DNA of 64,000 nucleotides, taken from the NCBI RefSeq assembly GCF_900103505.1, contig NZ_FNIA01000005.1, positions 124,001 to 188,000 on the forward strand, written 5' to 3'. Position 1 is the first letter of the stretch. Every line of letters begins with the position of its first letter. This DNA is from Haloarchaeobius iranensis. Its GTDB lineage: Archaea > Halobacteriota > Halobacteria > Halobacteriales > Natrialbaceae. Shown piece after piece: positions 50,904 through 59,836 of the stretch. Position numbers and translations under genes: made by a program. Below the pieces are notes generated by a model. The model searched no databases, was not told where the DNA came from, and saw nothing but the letters and a program-made list of their open reading frames with translations.

Positions 50904-53362
50904 GTCAGCAACAGACACAGACGACGACGGTCCGGTCCATCCTCGACCGGGCGCGAGACGACGACGCACAGCTACCGACCGACGAGACCGTCGAGACGCT
51001 CGTCGCGGAGATCGAACGGAACCTCTACGACGGAGCCGGGACCGACGAGGTGTACGAGGCGACAATCCAGTCGCTGACGGCGCGGATCGAGCGCGAACCG
51101 GCGTTCAAGCGGGTCGCCGCCGACGTGTTCCGGCAACGGTACTACCGCGAGCTCATCGGCTCGGACGAGACGGGCGACGAGCTGGACCGGGCGTACCGCC
51201 GGACCTTCGTCGAGAACGTTCGTCGCGGCGTCGACCTCGGCCTGCTCGACGAGCGACTCCGCGACCGGTTCGACCTCGACGCGCTGGCCGACGAACTCGT
51301 CATCGAACGCGACGAGAAGTTCGAGTACATGGCGATGGACACGCTCGCCCAGCGCTACTTCCTCAAGACGGAGGAGGGCGGGGAGCACCTCGAGCTCCCG
51401 CAGGCGTTCTGGATGCGCGTGGCGATGGGGCTGGCCGTCGCCGAGGACGACCCCCAGGCCCGTGCACTGGAGTTCTACGAGGTGCTCTCGAAGCTGGCGT
51501 TCACGCCGTCCTCGCCCACCCTGTTCCACAGCGGGACGGTCCACCCGCAGCTCTCCTCCTGCTACCTCACGACGGTGGAGGACGACCTCGAGCACATCTT
51601 CGACTCGTACAAGCACCACGCCCAGCTCTCGAAGTGGAGCGGCGGGCTGGGCAACGACTGGACGAACCTCCGTGCGGCCGGCGCGCTCATCGAGAGCACG
51701 GGCGTCGAGTCCACGGGCACCGTCCCGTTCCTCAAGATATCGAACGACGTGACGGCGGCCATCAACCGCTCCGGCAAGCGCCGCGGCGCGGCCTGTGCCT
51801 ACCTGGAGTGCTGGCACCTCGACTTCCCGGCGTTCGTCGACCTCCGGCGGAACACGGGCGACGAACGTCGGCGCACCCACGACATGAACACCGCCGCGTG
51901 GATCCCCGACCTGTTCATGGAGCGCGTGGCGGCCGACGAGGAGTGGACGCTGTTCAGCCCCGACGAGGTGCCCGAACTCCACGGGCTCTACGGCAGCGAG
52001 TTCGCCGAGCAGTACCGGGAGTACGAGGCGGCCGCGGACGCGGGCGAGCTCCGCCAGTTCGAGCGCGTCGACGCGGCGGAACTGTGGCGGACGATGCTCA
52101 CCCGGCTGTTCGAGACGGGCCACCCGTGGCTGACGTTCAAGGACCCCTGCAACGTCCGGTCGCCGCAGGACCACGTCGGCACGGTCCACTCCTCGAACCT
52201 CTGCACCGAGATCACCCTGAACACCAGCGCGGACGAGCACGCCGTCTGTAACCTCGGGTCGGTGAACCTCGCGACGCACGTCGAGGACGGCGCGCTGAAC
52301 CGCGACCGCCTCGCCGACACCATCGAGACGGCGATGCGGATGCTCGACAACGTCGTCGACCTGTGCTTCTACCCGACCGACGAGGCCGAGCACGCGAACA
52401 TGCAGCACCGGCCGGTCGGCCTCGGCGTGATGGGCTTCCACGACGCGCTCATGCAGCTCGAGGTCCCGATGGCGGGCGAGCGCGCCGTCGAGCTCGCGAA
52501 CCGCTGGCAGGAGTTCGTCTCCTACCACGCCATCCTGAACAGCGCCCGGCTGGCGAGCGAGCGCGGCGCGTACCCGAGCTACGAGGGCTCGAAGTGGGAC
52601 CGCGGGCTGCTCCCGCAGGACACCGTCGACCTGCTCGAGGAGGAGCGCGGCCGGGACATCCCGACCGACCGCACGGAGACCCTCGACTGGTCGGTCGTCC
52701 GCGAGCACGTCGACACCCACGGGATGCGCAACTCGAACACCATGGCCATCGCGCCGACGGCGACCATCTCGACCATCAACGGGACGTCGCCCTCCATCGA
52801 GCCCATCTACTCCAACCTCTACGTGAAGTCCAACATGTCCGGCGACTTCACCGTCGTCAACGACCAGCTCGTCGCCGACCTCAAGCAAGAGGGCCGCTGG
52901 GACGACGAGCTGGTCGACCGCATCAAGTTCCACGACGGCTCCATCCAGGAGATCCCCGAGATACCGGCCGAGACCCGCGAGCTGTACCGCGGCGCGTTCG
53001 AGATCGACCCGCGCCACCAGCTCCGGCTCACCGCCCACCGACAGACGTGGATCGACCAGTCGATCTCGCACAACGTCTTCTTCCCGTCGACCGACGGCTC
53101 GCTGCTCGGCGACGTCTACCGGACGGCGTGGGAGCTCGGGCTGAAGACCACGTACTACCTCCGCACCCTCGGTGCCTCCCAGATAGAGAAGTCGACGCTC
53201 GACATGGGCGAGTACGGTCGCACGCAGCACCGCGACGGCGGCCCGGACGCCGGCGACGACGACGGGACCGCCGCCGACGGCGGCCGCGCCGGCGAGCACG
53301 GCCGCACGGCCGACGAGGAGCTCTGCCGCGTCGAGGACCCGACCTGCGACGCGTGCCAGTGA
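50900..53362 (+). CDS. nrdA: Ribonucleotide reductase class I, large subunit
   Basis: An 820-residue catalytic subunit. Residues about 1-95 form an ATP-cone-like N-terminus. The redox pair is Cys221 (PQLSSCYL) and Cys450 (HAVCNLGSV), the thiyl cysteine is Cys435 with Asn433 and Glu437 in HSSNLCTEITLN. MRNSNTMAIAPTATISTING near 610 is the phosphate-binding loop. The C-terminus ends LCRVEDPTCDACQ, the mobile cysteines that pass electrons from thioredoxin or glutaredoxin. A Gly/Asp/Ala-rich linker precedes them. It reduces ribonucleoside diphosphates using a radical supplied by NrdB encoded 24 bases downstream. Confidence 0.92.
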   Translation: MSQQQTQTTTVRSILDRARDDDAQLPTDETVETLVAEIERNLYDGAGTDEVYEATIQSLTARIEREPAFKRVAADVFRQRYYRELIGSDETGDELDRAYRRTFVENVRRGVDLGLLDERLRDRFDLDALADELVIERDEKFEYMAMDTLAQRYFLKTEEGGEHLELPQAFWMRVAMGLAVAEDDPQARALEFYEVLSKLAFTPSSPTLFHSGTVHPQLSSCYLTTVEDDLEHIFDSYKHHAQLSKWSGGLGNDWTNLRAAGALIESTGVESTGTVPFLKISNDVTAAINRSGKRRGAACAYLECWHLDFPAFVDLRRNTGDERRRTHDMNTAAWIPDLFMERVAADEEWTLFSPDEVPELHGLYGSEFAEQYREYEAAADAGELRQFERVDAAELWRTMLTRLFETGHPWLTFKDPCNVRSPQDHVGTVHSSNLCTEITLNTSADEHAVCNLGSVNLATHVEDGALNRDRLADTIETAMRMLDNVVDLCFYPTDEAEHANMQHRPVGLGVMGFHDALMQLEVPMAGERAVELANRWQEFVSYHAILNSARLASERGAYPSYEGSKWDRGLLPQDTVDLLEEERGRDIPTDRTETLDWSVVREHVDTHGMRNSNTMAIAPTATISTINGTSPSIEPIYSNLYVKSNMSGDFTVVNDQLVADLKQEGRWDDELVDRIKFHDGSIQEIPEIPAETRELYRGAFEIDPRHQLRLTAHRQTWIDQSISHNVFFPSTDGSLLGDVYRTAWELGLKTTYYLRTLGASQIEKSTLDMGEYGRTQHRDGGPDAGDDDGTAADGGRAGEHGRTADEELCRVEDPTCDACQ

Positions 53363-53386
53363 TACTGTCCCCACCGCTACAACCCT

Positions 53387-54379
53387 ATGCCACTCATCGA
53401 CACCGACGCCGAACACGACCCGAACAAGATACTGCCCATCGACTACGACTGGGCCCGCGAGTACTACACAGCGGGCGTCGCCAACAACTGGGTGCCCGCC
53501 GAGATCCCGATGCAGGAGGACGTCTCACAGTGGAACGGCGACGCGCTCACCGACGCCGAGCGCCAGCTCGTCGAGTGGAACCTCGGCTTCTTCTCGACGG
53601 CGGAGTCGCTGACCGCGAACAACATCGTCCTCGCGCTGTACGAGTACGTCACCGCGCCGGAGTGCCGCCAGTACCTGCTCCGGCAGGCCTACGAGGAGGC
53701 CATCCACACCGACACGTTCATCTACTGCTGTGACACGCTCGGCTTCGACCCCGACTACCTCTACGGGATGTACGACCGTGTGCCAGCCATCCGCGAGAAG
53801 GACGAGTTCGTCGTCGACCTCACCCAGGTGCTCGACGACCCCGGGTTCACCATCGAGAGCGACGCGGACGTCCGCGCACTGCTGCGCGACCTCGTCGGCT
53901 TCTACGTCATCATGGAGGGGATCTTCTTCTACGCCGGCTTCGCCATGATGCTCGGGCTGAAGCGGCAGGGGAAGATGGTCGGCATCGGCCAGCAGTTCGA
54001 GTACATCATGCGCGACGAGTCGCTCCACGTCGGCTTCGGCGTGGACCTCGTCCAGCAGATCCGCACCGAGCACCCCGGCGTCTGGACCGACGAGTTCGGC
54101 GCGGAGGTCGTCGACCGCATCACCCGGGCCGTCGAGCTGGAGCAGCTGTACGCCCGGGAGGCCTGCCCCGACGAGATACTCGGTATGGGCCCCGAGCAGT
54201 TCGCGGAGTACGTCGAGCACGTCGCGGACCGGCGGCTCGGCCAGCTCGACCTGCCCGAACAGTACGGCACGGACAACCCGTTCCCCTGGATGTCCGAGCA
54301 GGTCGACCTCAACAAGGAGAAGAACTTCTTCGAGACGCAGGTGACGGAGTACCAGAGCGGCGGCAGCCTCGACTGGTAA
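53387..54379 (+). CDS. nrdB: Ribonucleotide reductase small subunit, class Ic-like
   Basis: A 330-residue ferritin-like metal protein. Metal ligands read as Glu73 (FFSTAESLTANN), Glu104 and His107 (RQAYEEAIHTDTFIYCCDTL), Glu177 (YVIMEGIFFY), Glu211 and His214 (RDESLHVGF). The radical Tyr of ordinary class Ia proteins is four residues after the first His; here that place is Phe111 (H-T-D-T-F). The first ligand is Glu rather than Asp. Both features match the chlamydial class Ic type, where a Mn(IV)/Fe(III) centre replaces the tyrosyl radical. The C-terminus QSGGSLDW keeps the end that docks on NrdA. Confidence 0.92.
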   Translation: MPLIDTDAEHDPNKILPIDYDWAREYYTAGVANNWVPAEIPMQEDVSQWNGDALTDAERQLVEWNLGFFSTAESLTANNIVLALYEYVTAPECRQYLLRQAYEEAIHTDTFIYCCDTLGFDPDYLYGMYDRVPAIREKDEFVVDLTQVLDDPGFTIESDADVRALLRDLVGFYVIMEGIFFYAGFAMMLGLKRQGKMVGIGQQFEYIMRDESLHVGFGVDLVQQIRTEHPGVWTDEFGAEVVDRITRAVELEQLYAREACPDEILGMGPEQFAEYVEHVADRRLGQLDLPEQYGTDNPFPWMSEQVDLNKEKNFFETQVTEYQSGGSLDW

Positions 54380-54385
54380 CGTCGC

Positions 54386-55030
54386 TCAGGTCCCCGTCCC
54401 GCCGCCCCGGCCGGTGCCCGGCTGCAACCCGCCGCCCGTGTACACCAGACTCGCGAGCAGCAGCAGGACCCCGAGCGGGAGGAGCCACTCGAACACGGTC
54501 AGCAGCGTCCCCGACGCCGACACGCCGACGGCGATGAGCACGGTCGGCCCGCAACAGGCGGTTCCGGAGAGGAGCGCGGGGATGGCCGCGAGCGCGCTGC
54601 TGCCGGTTCCGCGCGTGCGCTCGACGCCACAGGCCTGCGGGTAGCGCCACGCGAGGTAGGTGAGCCCCACGTTCGCGCCGACGAGGCCCGCCAGCACGCC
54701 GCCGACGGCGACGTTCAGCGGGGAGACCAGCCAGCGAGCGACGCCGAGGTCGACGAGCGCGACGGGCTCCCAGGCGAACGGCCCGGTCCGTTCGAGCATC
54801 CGCGAGACCGGGTCGGCGACGACCGTGACGACCTCGACCGGCAGCCCGGTCCGGATCGCCAGGTCGCCCAGCGCGACGAGGTAGACCGCGAGGTACGCGG
54901 CCGCGAGCAGCACCGAGACGGCGAGCGCGTCCCGCTGCCCGACGAGCAGGCCGAGCGAGCGGGCGGTGCGGCTGAGCCGACCGCCGATACCGGCGACCAC
55001 ACCCTCGAGGCGGGCCAGTCGGTCAGGCAT
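54386..55030 (-). CDS. Membrane protein with CCGPT motif
   Basis: A 214-residue membrane protein, MPDRLARLEGVVAGIGGRLS. Five or so hydrophobic spans follow, including ALAVSVLLAAAYLAVYLVAL and VGGVLAGLVGANVGLTYLAW. The last part has IPALLSGTACCGPTVLIAVG, a Cys pair at the membrane edge that resembles metal-handling membrane proteins. It ends in a Gly-rich tail (QPGTGRGGGTGT). Its ATG overlaps the end of the DUF3179 gene upstream by eight bases, so the two are one operon. Copper- or redox-related function is a guess. Confidence 0.65.
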   Translation of the reverse strand: MPDRLARLEGVVAGIGGRLSRTARSLGLLVGQRDALAVSVLLAAAYLAVYLVALGDLAIRTGLPVEVVTVVADPVSRMLERTGPFAWEPVALVDLGVARWLVSPLNVAVGGVLAGLVGANVGLTYLAWRYPQACGVERTRGTGSSALAAIPALLSGTACCGPTVLIAVGVSASGTLLTVFEWLLPLGVLLLLASLVYTGGGLQPGTGRGGGTGT

Positions 55031-56159
55031 GGACCTTCGTCGAGGGGTAGAACGCGAACCAGGCGAACCACATCGCGTCGAAGGACGGGAGCGGGTCGAG
55101 CGGCAGCTCGCCGGCGGCGTACGTCTCGCCGTCGAGCCGGTAGCCCCCGCCGACGATGGGCGTCGGGACGGCCGCGTCGGCGCTCGGGAGCCGGTAGACG
55201 TGGCCCGTGTCGAGCACGCCGTCCCGGGCGAAGACGACGGGTACGTCGCCCGCAGTGCCGGTGACGACGCGTTCCGCGCGGAGCAGTCGCTCGTGGACCG
55301 CGCTCGCGCCGGACGGCGTCCGCACCCCGTGGAAGACGTCCTTCGCGGGGTGCCGGTCGTCCTCTATCGCGGGGTCGAACAGCGTGCTCTCGCGGGCGTA
55401 GTAGCCGCCTCGCGGGTTGTACGAGCCGTAGGGGTCGCGCCCGTAGTCGCGGACGTAGCCGGTGTCGCGCGTGAGCACACGGCCGTCGGGGTGGGCCTCG
55501 CGCCAGCGCCCCCACGTCGTCCACCGGACGGGGAGGTGCTGGAGGCTCCGCCCCTCGTGCTCGCCCTCGATGGCGGTGCCGAGCACCTGCGGCCACCGGC
55601 TGTCGGTCCCGCGGTCGTACATCACGAGGTTCGAGTTGAGCAGGTTGCCCGAGACGCCGAACTCGACGCCGCCGCGGCGGTAGCCGATGGCGGTCCCGGT
55701 GAGCGGGCAGTACGTGACCGCGACGGGCTCGCCGCCCACGGTGTCGTTGACGATCTCGTGCCAGACCAGGATGGACTGGGGGTACGCGCGGGCGTCGCCG
55801 TCGACGACGACGGAGAACACGGGGTCGCCGTCCTCGAGGCGGTCGCCCACGTCGTCGGTCGACTCGAACGACGGCTCGTCGACCGAGGGGATGCCGTCCT
55901 TCGGCGGGCCGCCGGAGCGCACCCAGTCCCGCAGCTGGGCGAACGACTCCTCGACGACGAGGGACTCGTTCGCGAGCGGCGGGTCGCCGCTCTCGCCGTT
56001 TGACCCGCCGCCCGGGGGGTCGTCGAGCTGGTTCGCCGCCGGGGCGTCGGTGGTCCCGCCGCCGTCGGAGTCGGAACCGGACCCCAGACAGCCCGCCAGC
56101 GCGCTGAGGGCGGCGCCGGCGCCCGCGAGGAGACGGCGTCGTGTGCTATCCCTTACCAT
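55023..56159 (-). CDS. DUF3179-domain lipoprotein
   Basis: A 378-residue exported protein. MVRDSTRRRLLAGAGAALSA-LAGCL is a Tat leader with lipobox LAGC. A Gly/Asp/Ser linker follows to about 65. The DUF3179 domain includes ARAYPQSILVWHEIVNDTVG-GEPVAVTYCPLTGTAIGYRR near 125-165, with the single Cys of the family's T-Y-C-P-L-x-G motif. It probably sits outside the membrane. The family has no proven function. It overlaps its membrane partner by eight bases. Confidence 0.82.
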   Translation of the reverse strand: MVRDSTRRRLLAGAGAALSALAGCLGSGSDSDGGGTTDAPAANQLDDPPGGGSNGESGDPPLANESLVVEESFAQLRDWVRSGGPPKDGIPSVDEPSFESTDDVGDRLEDGDPVFSVVVDGDARAYPQSILVWHEIVNDTVGGEPVAVTYCPLTGTAIGYRRGGVEFGVSGNLLNSNLVMYDRGTDSRWPQVLGTAIEGEHEGRSLQHLPVRWTTWGRWREAHPDGRVLTRDTGYVRDYGRDPYGSYNPRGGYYARESTLFDPAIEDDRHPAKDVFHGVRTPSGASAVHERLLRAERVVTGTAGDVPVVFARDGVLDTGHVYRLPSADAAVPTPIVGGGYRLDGETYAAGELPLDPLPSFDAMWFAWFAFYPSTKVHA

Positions 56160-56270
56160 GGTGGACGGGAAGGGTCGCGTGGGATTAATCGTACGCTGGG
56201 CGTGCGTCGCCGCTGCACGAGCGTCGACGGCTGGAACGAACCGCAGAAGTGGGTGGTCGGCGGGCCGAGT

Positions 56271-57239
56271 CTACATGTAGCCGAGGTCGCGCAGGCGCTC
56301 CATCAGGTCCTCCTTGTCCTGGGCGCGGCCGGCGCGCTCGGTCGTGTTCTCGAGGTCCTGCAGCCAGGCCGGGTCCTGCTCGGCCTTCTCCGTCGAGACC
56401 TCACTTCCCAGGCTGCGGAAGCCCTCGAAGTACTTCGGCGAGACGGGGATGTCCTCGTGGGTCAGCCCGTTCGGCAGGTCGTCGTAGTCCTGCGGGACGT
56501 AGCCCTCGTCGGGGAACTCGTCGACGGTCTCGGGCACCACGAAGTGCCAGAACGCCTCCCAGACGTCGGCCTCGGCGAACTGGAGGATGGGCTGGATGCG
56601 GTCGTGGGGCGGGTAGATGTCGGGGTCGTGGCGCGGGCTGAAGAACGTCTCGTCGGCGCGGGCCTCCTGCTCGTCCCAGCGGATGCCCGAGATGATGCCG
56701 TCGATGTCCTCGGATTCGAGCGTGTCGTTCAGCGCCACCGTCTTCAGCAGGTGGTTCCCGACGTACGTGTCGAGCAGGAACGGGAACTCGTCCTCCTCGT
56801 ACTCGAGGATGTTGCGGATGTGGTGCTGGTTGTGCTCGGAGAGGGCGTCGACGGGGATGTCGTCGCCCGGCGTCAGGTCGTGCTCGTCGACGTAGTCGCC
56901 CACGTCGCTGTTGCGGGCGTAGACGACCTCGAGGTCCCACTCGTCGGCCCAGTGCTCGACGAACTCCATCAGCTCGTCGAAGTGCTGGAAGTGGTCGATG
57001 AAGACGGTCGTCGGCAGGTCGTAGCCGTGCTTCTCGGCGACCTCCTTCACGAAGTAGAGGGTGAGCGTCGAGTCCTTGCCACCGGTCCACATCACGGCGG
57101 GGTTCTCGTACTGCTCGAGGCCCTTCTGGGTGACTTCGAGGGCCTTCTCTATCTTGTGCTCGATGGACGGGTAGGTCGCCGGTGTCTCGCCTTCGCCGTC
57201 CGTGTAATCGACGTCGAGATAGTCGGGGAACTCGCTCAT
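56271..57239 (-). CDS. PAPS reductase-family (adenine nucleotide alpha hydrolase) protein
   Basis: A 322-residue protein, MSEFPDYLDVDYTDGEGETP. VMWTGGKDSTLTLYFVKEVA near 50 is the PP-loop (S-G-G-K-D-S type). TVFIDHFQHFDELMEFVEHW and EVVYARNSDVGDYVDEHDL follow as in CysD/PAPS-reductase proteins, and GIISGIRWDEQEARADETFF-SPRHD near 190 is the family's substrate region. It could be a sulfate adenylyltransferase-like or thiolation enzyme; typical iron-sulfur cysteines are absent. A tandem repeat TAATTACAT-C-TAATTACAT sits exactly at its start. Confidence 0.8.
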   Translation of the reverse strand: MSEFPDYLDVDYTDGEGETPATYPSIEHKIEKALEVTQKGLEQYENPAVMWTGGKDSTLTLYFVKEVAEKHGYDLPTTVFIDHFQHFDELMEFVEHWADEWDLEVVYARNSDVGDYVDEHDLTPGDDIPVDALSEHNQHHIRNILEYEEDEFPFLLDTYVGNHLLKTVALNDTLESEDIDGIISGIRWDEQEARADETFFSPRHDPDIYPPHDRIQPILQFAEADVWEAFWHFVVPETVDEFPDEGYVPQDYDDLPNGLTHEDIPVSPKYFEGFRSLGSEVSTEKAEQDPAWLQDLENTTERAGRAQDKEDLMERLRDLGYM

Positions 57240-57257
57240 GTAATTAGATGTAATTAC
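57237..57257 (-). repeat. Tandem TAATTACAT repeat at a gene start
   Basis: In gene direction the sequence reads GTAATTACAT-C-TAATTACATG, two copies of TAATTACAT separated by one base, the second ending in the start codon of the PAPS-reductase-family gene. It is strikingly A/T-rich for this genome and could be an operator for tight control of initiation. Confidence 0.55.
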
Positions 57258-57398
57258 AGACTCGCAAAAGTGTCTTTTGGGTTCGGGTCACCAGTAGGTT
57301 GTGACGGAATCTAACAGCCGGCAGACCTGTCCTGCACAAAGCATATGATGGCTGGCATCGTCTGGGTGGCCGTGAGACAGAAGAGCGACGAGTAAAGC

Positions 57399-57872
57399 AT
57401 GAACCGGAGAACGGTGTTACGCCTGTCCTTGATTGGTCTCCCGGCGACATCCGGCTGTATTGGAACCAATGAAAGCCGGGCGGTAACCAGTATCGAAACG
57501 AACAGTTGTAGTGAACAGTATATAGTTCCAGATATACAAATCGAGAATCAGACTAGCTCGGCGCGGACGGTACACGTCGAGATTCGTGGTGAATCGGGGG
57601 AGGAGACGCAACTGCTATTCTCGAACACGTATCAGGCACCGGCAGACACCGTCACAGAGGAGTCGGAACGGATATTCAAGGACAACGGGCGCCCGTTCGA
57701 CACGTACCGGGCCGAAATCAGTTCGGGGAGCGGGGAGCAGTCGATGGACGTCAGTTCGGTCGCGGCGGAACCATCCCTCCACAGCGTCCGCGTCATCCTG
57801 AGCGATTCCGGGATAACCGTTCGGGACCATCACGCCGACCCAGGTGAGGACTACAACCCGAACTGCTACTGA
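57399..57872 (+). CDS. Small lipoprotein in a low-GC patch
   Basis: A 157-residue lipoprotein, MNRRTVLRLSLIGLPATSGC-IGTNES, with an RR leader and lipobox TSGC. The mature domain is a single beta-sandwich-like fold (IVPDIQIENQTSSARTVHVE; NTYQAPADTVTEESERIFKD). It ends DPGEDYNPNCY. Codon use and composition (ATA, AAT, TTA codons; 57240-57870 overall) are lower in GC than neighbours, which suggests recent transfer. Such small lipoproteins are numerous in haloarchaea and mostly unknown. Confidence 0.65.
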   Translation: MNRRTVLRLSLIGLPATSGCIGTNESRAVTSIETNSCSEQYIVPDIQIENQTSSARTVHVEIRGESGEETQLLFSNTYQAPADTVTEESERIFKDNGRPFDTYRAEISSGSGEQSMDVSSVAAEPSLHSVRVILSDSGITVRDHHADPGEDYNPNCY

Positions 57873-58005
57873 CTCCTGGTTCGGCGGTTCTCGCGGCTCT
57901 CGGACTGACCGCTTCCACTCGAAGTGTCACCGGTCCCGCCGGTCATCCGTGGTCCGCAGTTCCGCCACCCGAACCCATTAGCCCCGTCGCCGCCACGTCC
58001 GTCGT

Positions 58006-59811
58006 ATGCCATACGATATCGAGCGCTATCTCAACGTCCGGAGCGCCTACGGGGCGTCGTTCGGGCCCGAGGGCGAGCGCGTTTCCTTCCTGATGGACAC
58101 GACCGGCACGCCGCAGGTCTGGTCGGTCGACGGGCCCGGCGAGTGGCCCAATCAGCGCACGTTCGAGGACGAGCGCGTCGGCTTCGCGTCGTGGTCGCCC
58201 GAGCGCGACGAACTCGTCTACGGGATGGACGAGGGCGGCAACGAGCGGATGCAGTTCTTCCGGATGAGCGGCGACGGCAGTGAGGAGGTCGCGCTCACCG
58301 CACACCCGGACGCGAAGCACCGCTGGGGCGGCTGGAGCCACGACGGCGAGCGGTTCGCGTTCGCGTCGAACCGCCGCGACGAAAGCGTGTTCGACATCTA
58401 CGTGCAGGGCCGGGACGAGACCGGCGACGACGCGACGCTGGTCCACGAGGGCGACGGCTGGCTCAGCGTCGGCGGCTGGAGCCCGAGCGACGACCGTCTC
58501 GTCGTCTCGCAGGCGTACTCGAACTACGACCAGGACCTCTACGTGCTGGACCTCGAATCGGGCGACTTCGAGCACCTGACGCCCCACGAGGGGAACGTCC
58601 GGTACACCAGCGCGTCGTGGGGACCCGACGGCGACGCCCTGTATCTCTGTACCGACGCCGACTCGGACACGCTCTATCTCGCGCGGCTCGACCTCGCAAC
58701 CGGCGACCTCGAGACGGTGGTCGACGGTGGCGACTGGAGCATCGACGGCGTGTCCCTCGACGACGAGACTGGGCGGCTGGTCTACTCGCGCAACGTCGAC
58801 GGGTACACCGAGCTGACCGTCGGTAAGCTCGCCGGCAGGACCGACATCGAGGAGTTCCCGTCGCCGGACCTCCCCGGCGGTATCGCGGGCGGCGTCTCGT
58901 GGGGGCCCGACGCCGAGCGGTTCGCCGTCACCGCGACGGGTGCGGCCGTGAACACCAACGTCTACGTCGTCGAGACGGAGACGGGCGCGACCGAACGGTG
59001 GACCTACGCCGCGACGGCGGGCATCCCCGAGTCGTCGTTCCGCGAGCCCGAGCTCGTCCACGTCGAGAGCTTCGACGGCCTCGAGGTACCGGGGTTCCTC
59101 ACGCTGCCCGACGGCGCGTCGGCTGCCGACCCGGTGCCGGTCATCGTCTCCATCCACGGCGGCCCCGAGTCCCAGCGTCGCCCGTCGTTCAACCCCGTCA
59201 AGCAGTACTACCTGAACCGCGGCTACGGCTACTTCGAACCCAACGTGCGCGGCTCCGCCGGCTACGGGAAGGCGTACAGCCACCTCGACGACGTGCGCAA
59301 CCGGATGGACTCCGTCGCCGACATCGAGGCCTGCCTCGACTGGCTGGAGAGCCAGGGCGCCGTCGACGCGGACCGGCTCGTCGCCATGGGCGGCTCCTAC
59401 GGCGGGTTCATGGTGCTCGCGAGCCTCATCGAGTACCCCGAACGGTGGGCTGCGGGCGTCGACATCGTCGGCATCGCCAACTTCGTCACGTTCCTCGAGA
59501 ACACCGGCGAGTGGCGGCGCAAGCTCCGCGAGGCCGAGTACGGCTCGCTCGACGAGGACCGCGAGTTCCTCCAGTCCATCTCGCCGACGGAGAACGCCGA
59601 CGCCATCCGGTCGCCGCTGTTCGTCATCCACGGCGAGAACGACCCGCGGGTGCCGGTCGGCGAGGCCCACCAGATCGTCGAGGCTGCAGGCGAGCAGGGC
59701 GTCCCCGTCCGCGAGCTCATCTTCGAGGACGAGGGGCACGGGCTGACGAAGCTCGAGAACAAGGTGGAGGCCCACACCGCGGTCGCTGCCTTCCTCGACG
59801 AGCACGTCTGA
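58006..59811 (+). CDS. S9-family serine peptidase (prolyl oligopeptidase/acylaminoacyl-peptidase type)
   Basis: A 601-residue peptidase. Residues 1 to about 350 are a beta-propeller with repeated W-S/G-P/H-D-G-D/E blades (RWGGWSHDGERFAFASNRRD, YTSASWGPDGDALYLCTDAD, SWGPDAERFAVTATG). Residues about 350-600 are an alpha/beta hydrolase: VIVSIHGGPESQ, Ser464 in AMGGSYGGFMVLA, Asp in FVIHGENDPRVPVGEAH and His in FEDEGHGLTKLENKV. It has no signal peptide, so it probably works in the cytoplasm on short peptides. Length is normal for the acylaminoacyl-peptidase branch. Confidence 0.9.
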   Translation: MPYDIERYLNVRSAYGASFGPEGERVSFLMDTTGTPQVWSVDGPGEWPNQRTFEDERVGFASWSPERDELVYGMDEGGNERMQFFRMSGDGSEEVALTAHPDAKHRWGGWSHDGERFAFASNRRDESVFDIYVQGRDETGDDATLVHEGDGWLSVGGWSPSDDRLVVSQAYSNYDQDLYVLDLESGDFEHLTPHEGNVRYTSASWGPDGDALYLCTDADSDTLYLARLDLATGDLETVVDGGDWSIDGVSLDDETGRLVYSRNVDGYTELTVGKLAGRTDIEEFPSPDLPGGIAGGVSWGPDAERFAVTATGAAVNTNVYVVETETGATERWTYAATAGIPESSFREPELVHVESFDGLEVPGFLTLPDGASAADPVPVIVSIHGGPESQRRPSFNPVKQYYLNRGYGYFEPNVRGSAGYGKAYSHLDDVRNRMDSVADIEACLDWLESQGAVDADRLVAMGGSYGGFMVLASLIEYPERWAAGVDIVGIANFVTFLENTGEWRRKLREAEYGSLDEDREFLQSISPTENADAIRSPLFVIHGENDPRVPVGEAHQIVEAAGEQGVPVRELIFEDEGHGLTKLENKVEAHTAVAAFLDEHV

Positions 59812-59836
59812 GACGCGGGGGCGGGCGACCCGGTGG

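Noticed and set aside
50972-53416. An 814-codon open frame antisense to nrdA.
   Set aside because: Composition of a shadow frame; NrdA active-site residues lie on the plus strand in the expected order.
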